A program made the position numbers and the translations under genes. DNA of 15,388 nt. It comes from Deltaproteobacteria bacterium. Its GTDB lineage: Bacteria > Desulfobacterota > DSM-4660 > Desulfatiglandales > HGW-15. The stretch spans positions 1 to 15,388 of the forward strand of contig JAFDIC010000045.1 in the NCBI GenBank assembly GCA_019308525.1. The letters are read 5' to 3'. Position 1 is the stretch's first letter. Every line of letters begins with the position of its first letter. The notes beneath the pieces were generated by a model that worked only from the letters and a program-made list of their open reading frames with translations, was not told where the DNA came from and did not search any database. Shown in pieces: positions 14,674 to 15,388 of the stretch.

Positions 14674-15100
14674 TTATGCCCCAAGCATCTTGAGCTTTTT
14701 CTTTTTGACGATACCTTCTCCCCTCCTTATCGCATGGGCAACACCGGGTTGACCCATGTTCAGGAGCCTGGCCATCTCTGTTCCGCTGAATCCGAGTTCC
14801 TGCACCGCCCAGTAACAGAAAACACTCCTTGCCTCAGATCTTAACTTTTGCCTGCTCCGTGAATTGAGATCTTCTTTGTCGATCGGGTAGAGATCCCGGA
14901 AAATGTGCATGGGTTGGAAGGAAGGCCCACGCATAGCAGGAAGTGTTGGTCTCGGGCAATAATTCCGCAAGGCGCTCTGATATGTCATTGGAGTCATTGT
15001 TGTCGCAAAAGATCCTGATACCGTCGATGCCGCGAGTGATTATGTGGTGAAGGACGCCAGGAGCGTCAGGTCTTGCAGATCCTGGCATGGGAAACTCCAA
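14674..15100 (-). pseudogene. REP-associated tyrosine transposase (RAYT, Y1/HUH, IS200-like), internally deleted and frameshifted
   Basis: Two out-of-frame pieces make up the two ends of one protein. The N-terminal piece (from 15100, or better from the second Met at 15088: MPGSARPDAPGVLHHIITRG) has the family opening, the ERLAELLPETNTSCYAWAFLP segment around 42-62 and the HUH motif as HAH (residues 64-66 from 15100). Just after it, near 14900, the frame shifts and the sequence jumps to the C-terminal piece, which holds SEARSVFCYWAVQELGFSG and a DnaA-like helix-turn-helix (TEMARLLNMGQPGVAHAIRR), ending at 14674. About 150-200 residues, including the catalytic tyrosine region, are missing. It cannot encode an active enzyme. 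Full-length relatives act on REP-type hairpins at their flanks. Confidence 0.85.
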
Positions 15101-15139
15101 ACATGTCGTTTATGGACAGAACTCAGAATCGATTTATTT

Positions 15140-15159
15140 AATTATGAATCTACGTCCCT
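15140..15159 (-). repeat. Right inverted repeat of the RAYT-like element, supplies the Rhs stop codon
   Basis: AATTATGAATCTACGTCCCT on the + strand, perfectly complementary to the left repeat. Read on the - strand it encodes R-D-V-D-S-stop, which forms the end of the neighbouring Rhs frame. Confidence 0.9.
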
Positions 15160-15388
15160 AGAATCATGTGTTGGCGTTCCGATGGGATCAGGCCTCATGT
15201 ACCTGCCTGTGCTTGCATCATAGTAGCGGTGGTAGTTGTAATGGAGGCCGGTCTCCTGGTCATAGTATTGGCCGGGAAGGCGCAAGTTGTTTTGGAGCCT
15301 GGAGCCTGGGCTCACTGCTGCCTCCCCAAAGGGCATATACGTGGCACTCCATACAACCTGACCCTCTTCATCAGTCATGGCCATGGGT
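15142..15388 (-). CDS. Rhs-repeat core protein, C-terminal fragment, truncated by the inverted repeat
   Basis: The frame enters from the right edge (81 residues visible) and shows the RHS repeat-associated core: [40 protein letters not shown] and [16 protein letters not shown]. Rhs proteins form a large YD-repeat shell whose core ends with a DPxG motif, after which a variable toxin or effector tip normally follows. Here DPIG is followed by only 11 residues, GT-like linker PTHDS and then RDVDS, the last five plus the stop codon (15142-15144) lying within the element's right repeat. So the protein has no toxin domain and no immunity gene is seen downstream. It is either a truncated relic or an Rhs-type shell without cargo. 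Start and most of the gene are outside the window. Confidence 0.85.
   Translation of the reverse strand, partial: PMAMTDEEGQVVWSATYMPFGEAAVSPGSRLQNNLRLPGQYYDQETGLHYNYHRYYDASTGRYMRPDPIGTPTHDSRDVDS

Larger units (their letters stand above)
14648..15159. mobile_element. 512-bp decayed RAYT/IS200-like element bounded by 20-bp inverted repeats
   Basis: Identical 20-bp sequences in opposite orientation mark both ends, and a broken REP-associated tyrosine transposase gene fills most of the interior on the - strand. The interior is far shorter than an intact element (about 1 kb), showing a large internal deletion. The outer sequences show no clear target duplication. The right end lies inside the 3' end of an Rhs reading frame. 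Naming it RAYT-type rests on the transposase remnant; whether the element moved as a unit is inferred. Confidence 0.75.

Noticed and set aside
1..15388. CRISPR array, tRNA or rRNA genes
   Set aside because: No regularly spaced direct repeats and no tRNA- or rRNA-like conserved sequence noticed on either strand.

Overview
The window looks like chromosomal DNA from an anaerobic Gram-negative bacterium, most likely a deltaproteobacterium (Desulfobacterota). This is inferred from protein character and gene mix: a tripartite tricarboxylate transporter, TonB-dependent B12 uptake, a lone cytoplasmic-looking Mo/W enzyme, a RAYT-type transposase relic and an Rhs gene. There is no rRNA or other marker here to prove it. 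All intact genes are on the + strand; only the last ~0.7 kb reads on the - strand.

Bases 1-2688 hold a tctC (3' part)-tctB-tctA cluster, a tripartite carboxylate transporter, with hairpins in both intergenic gaps. Bases 2689-3908 hold a gap with a promoter-like site, two tiny genes (a 60-aa two-helix membrane protein and a 52-aa highly charged protein) and a nicotinamidase (pncA).

Bases 4147-11256 are the core: a clear cobalamin riboswitch and terminator-like hairpin, then btuB (outer-membrane receptor), btuF, btuC and btuD (periplasmic binding protein and ABC importer), and exbB, exbD and tonB. This is a self-contained, B12-controlled route across both membranes, including its own energising TonB complex. 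Gene contacts are tight (abutting, 16-nt and two 4-nt overlaps), so it reads as one operon. nadC follows 107 nt later, possibly on the same transcript. With pncA on the other side, this puts NAD/nicotinate genes on both flanks of the B12 operon; both can feed nicotinate mononucleotide, which CobT-type enzymes use to build cobamide lower ligands.

Bases 12418-14586 encode a 722-aa molybdopterin oxidoreductase with one N-terminal [4Fe-4S] motif, no Tat signal and no partner subunit in the window, an architecture reminiscent of acetylene-hydratase-like stand-alone enzymes. Bases 14648-15159 are a 512-bp element bounded by perfect 20-bp inverted repeats and carrying a collapsed RAYT (REP-associated tyrosine transposase) gene. 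Its right end lies in the 3' end of an Rhs gene entering from the right edge: the repeat supplies the last five codons and the stop, so the Rhs protein ends 14 residues after the DPIG core boundary and has no toxin tip.

I found no wholly new multi-gene system. The best leads are the Rhs/inverted-repeat junction, the lone Mo/W enzyme, the self-contained riboswitch-B12-TonB operon with NAD genes beside it, and the small-protein pair before pncA.
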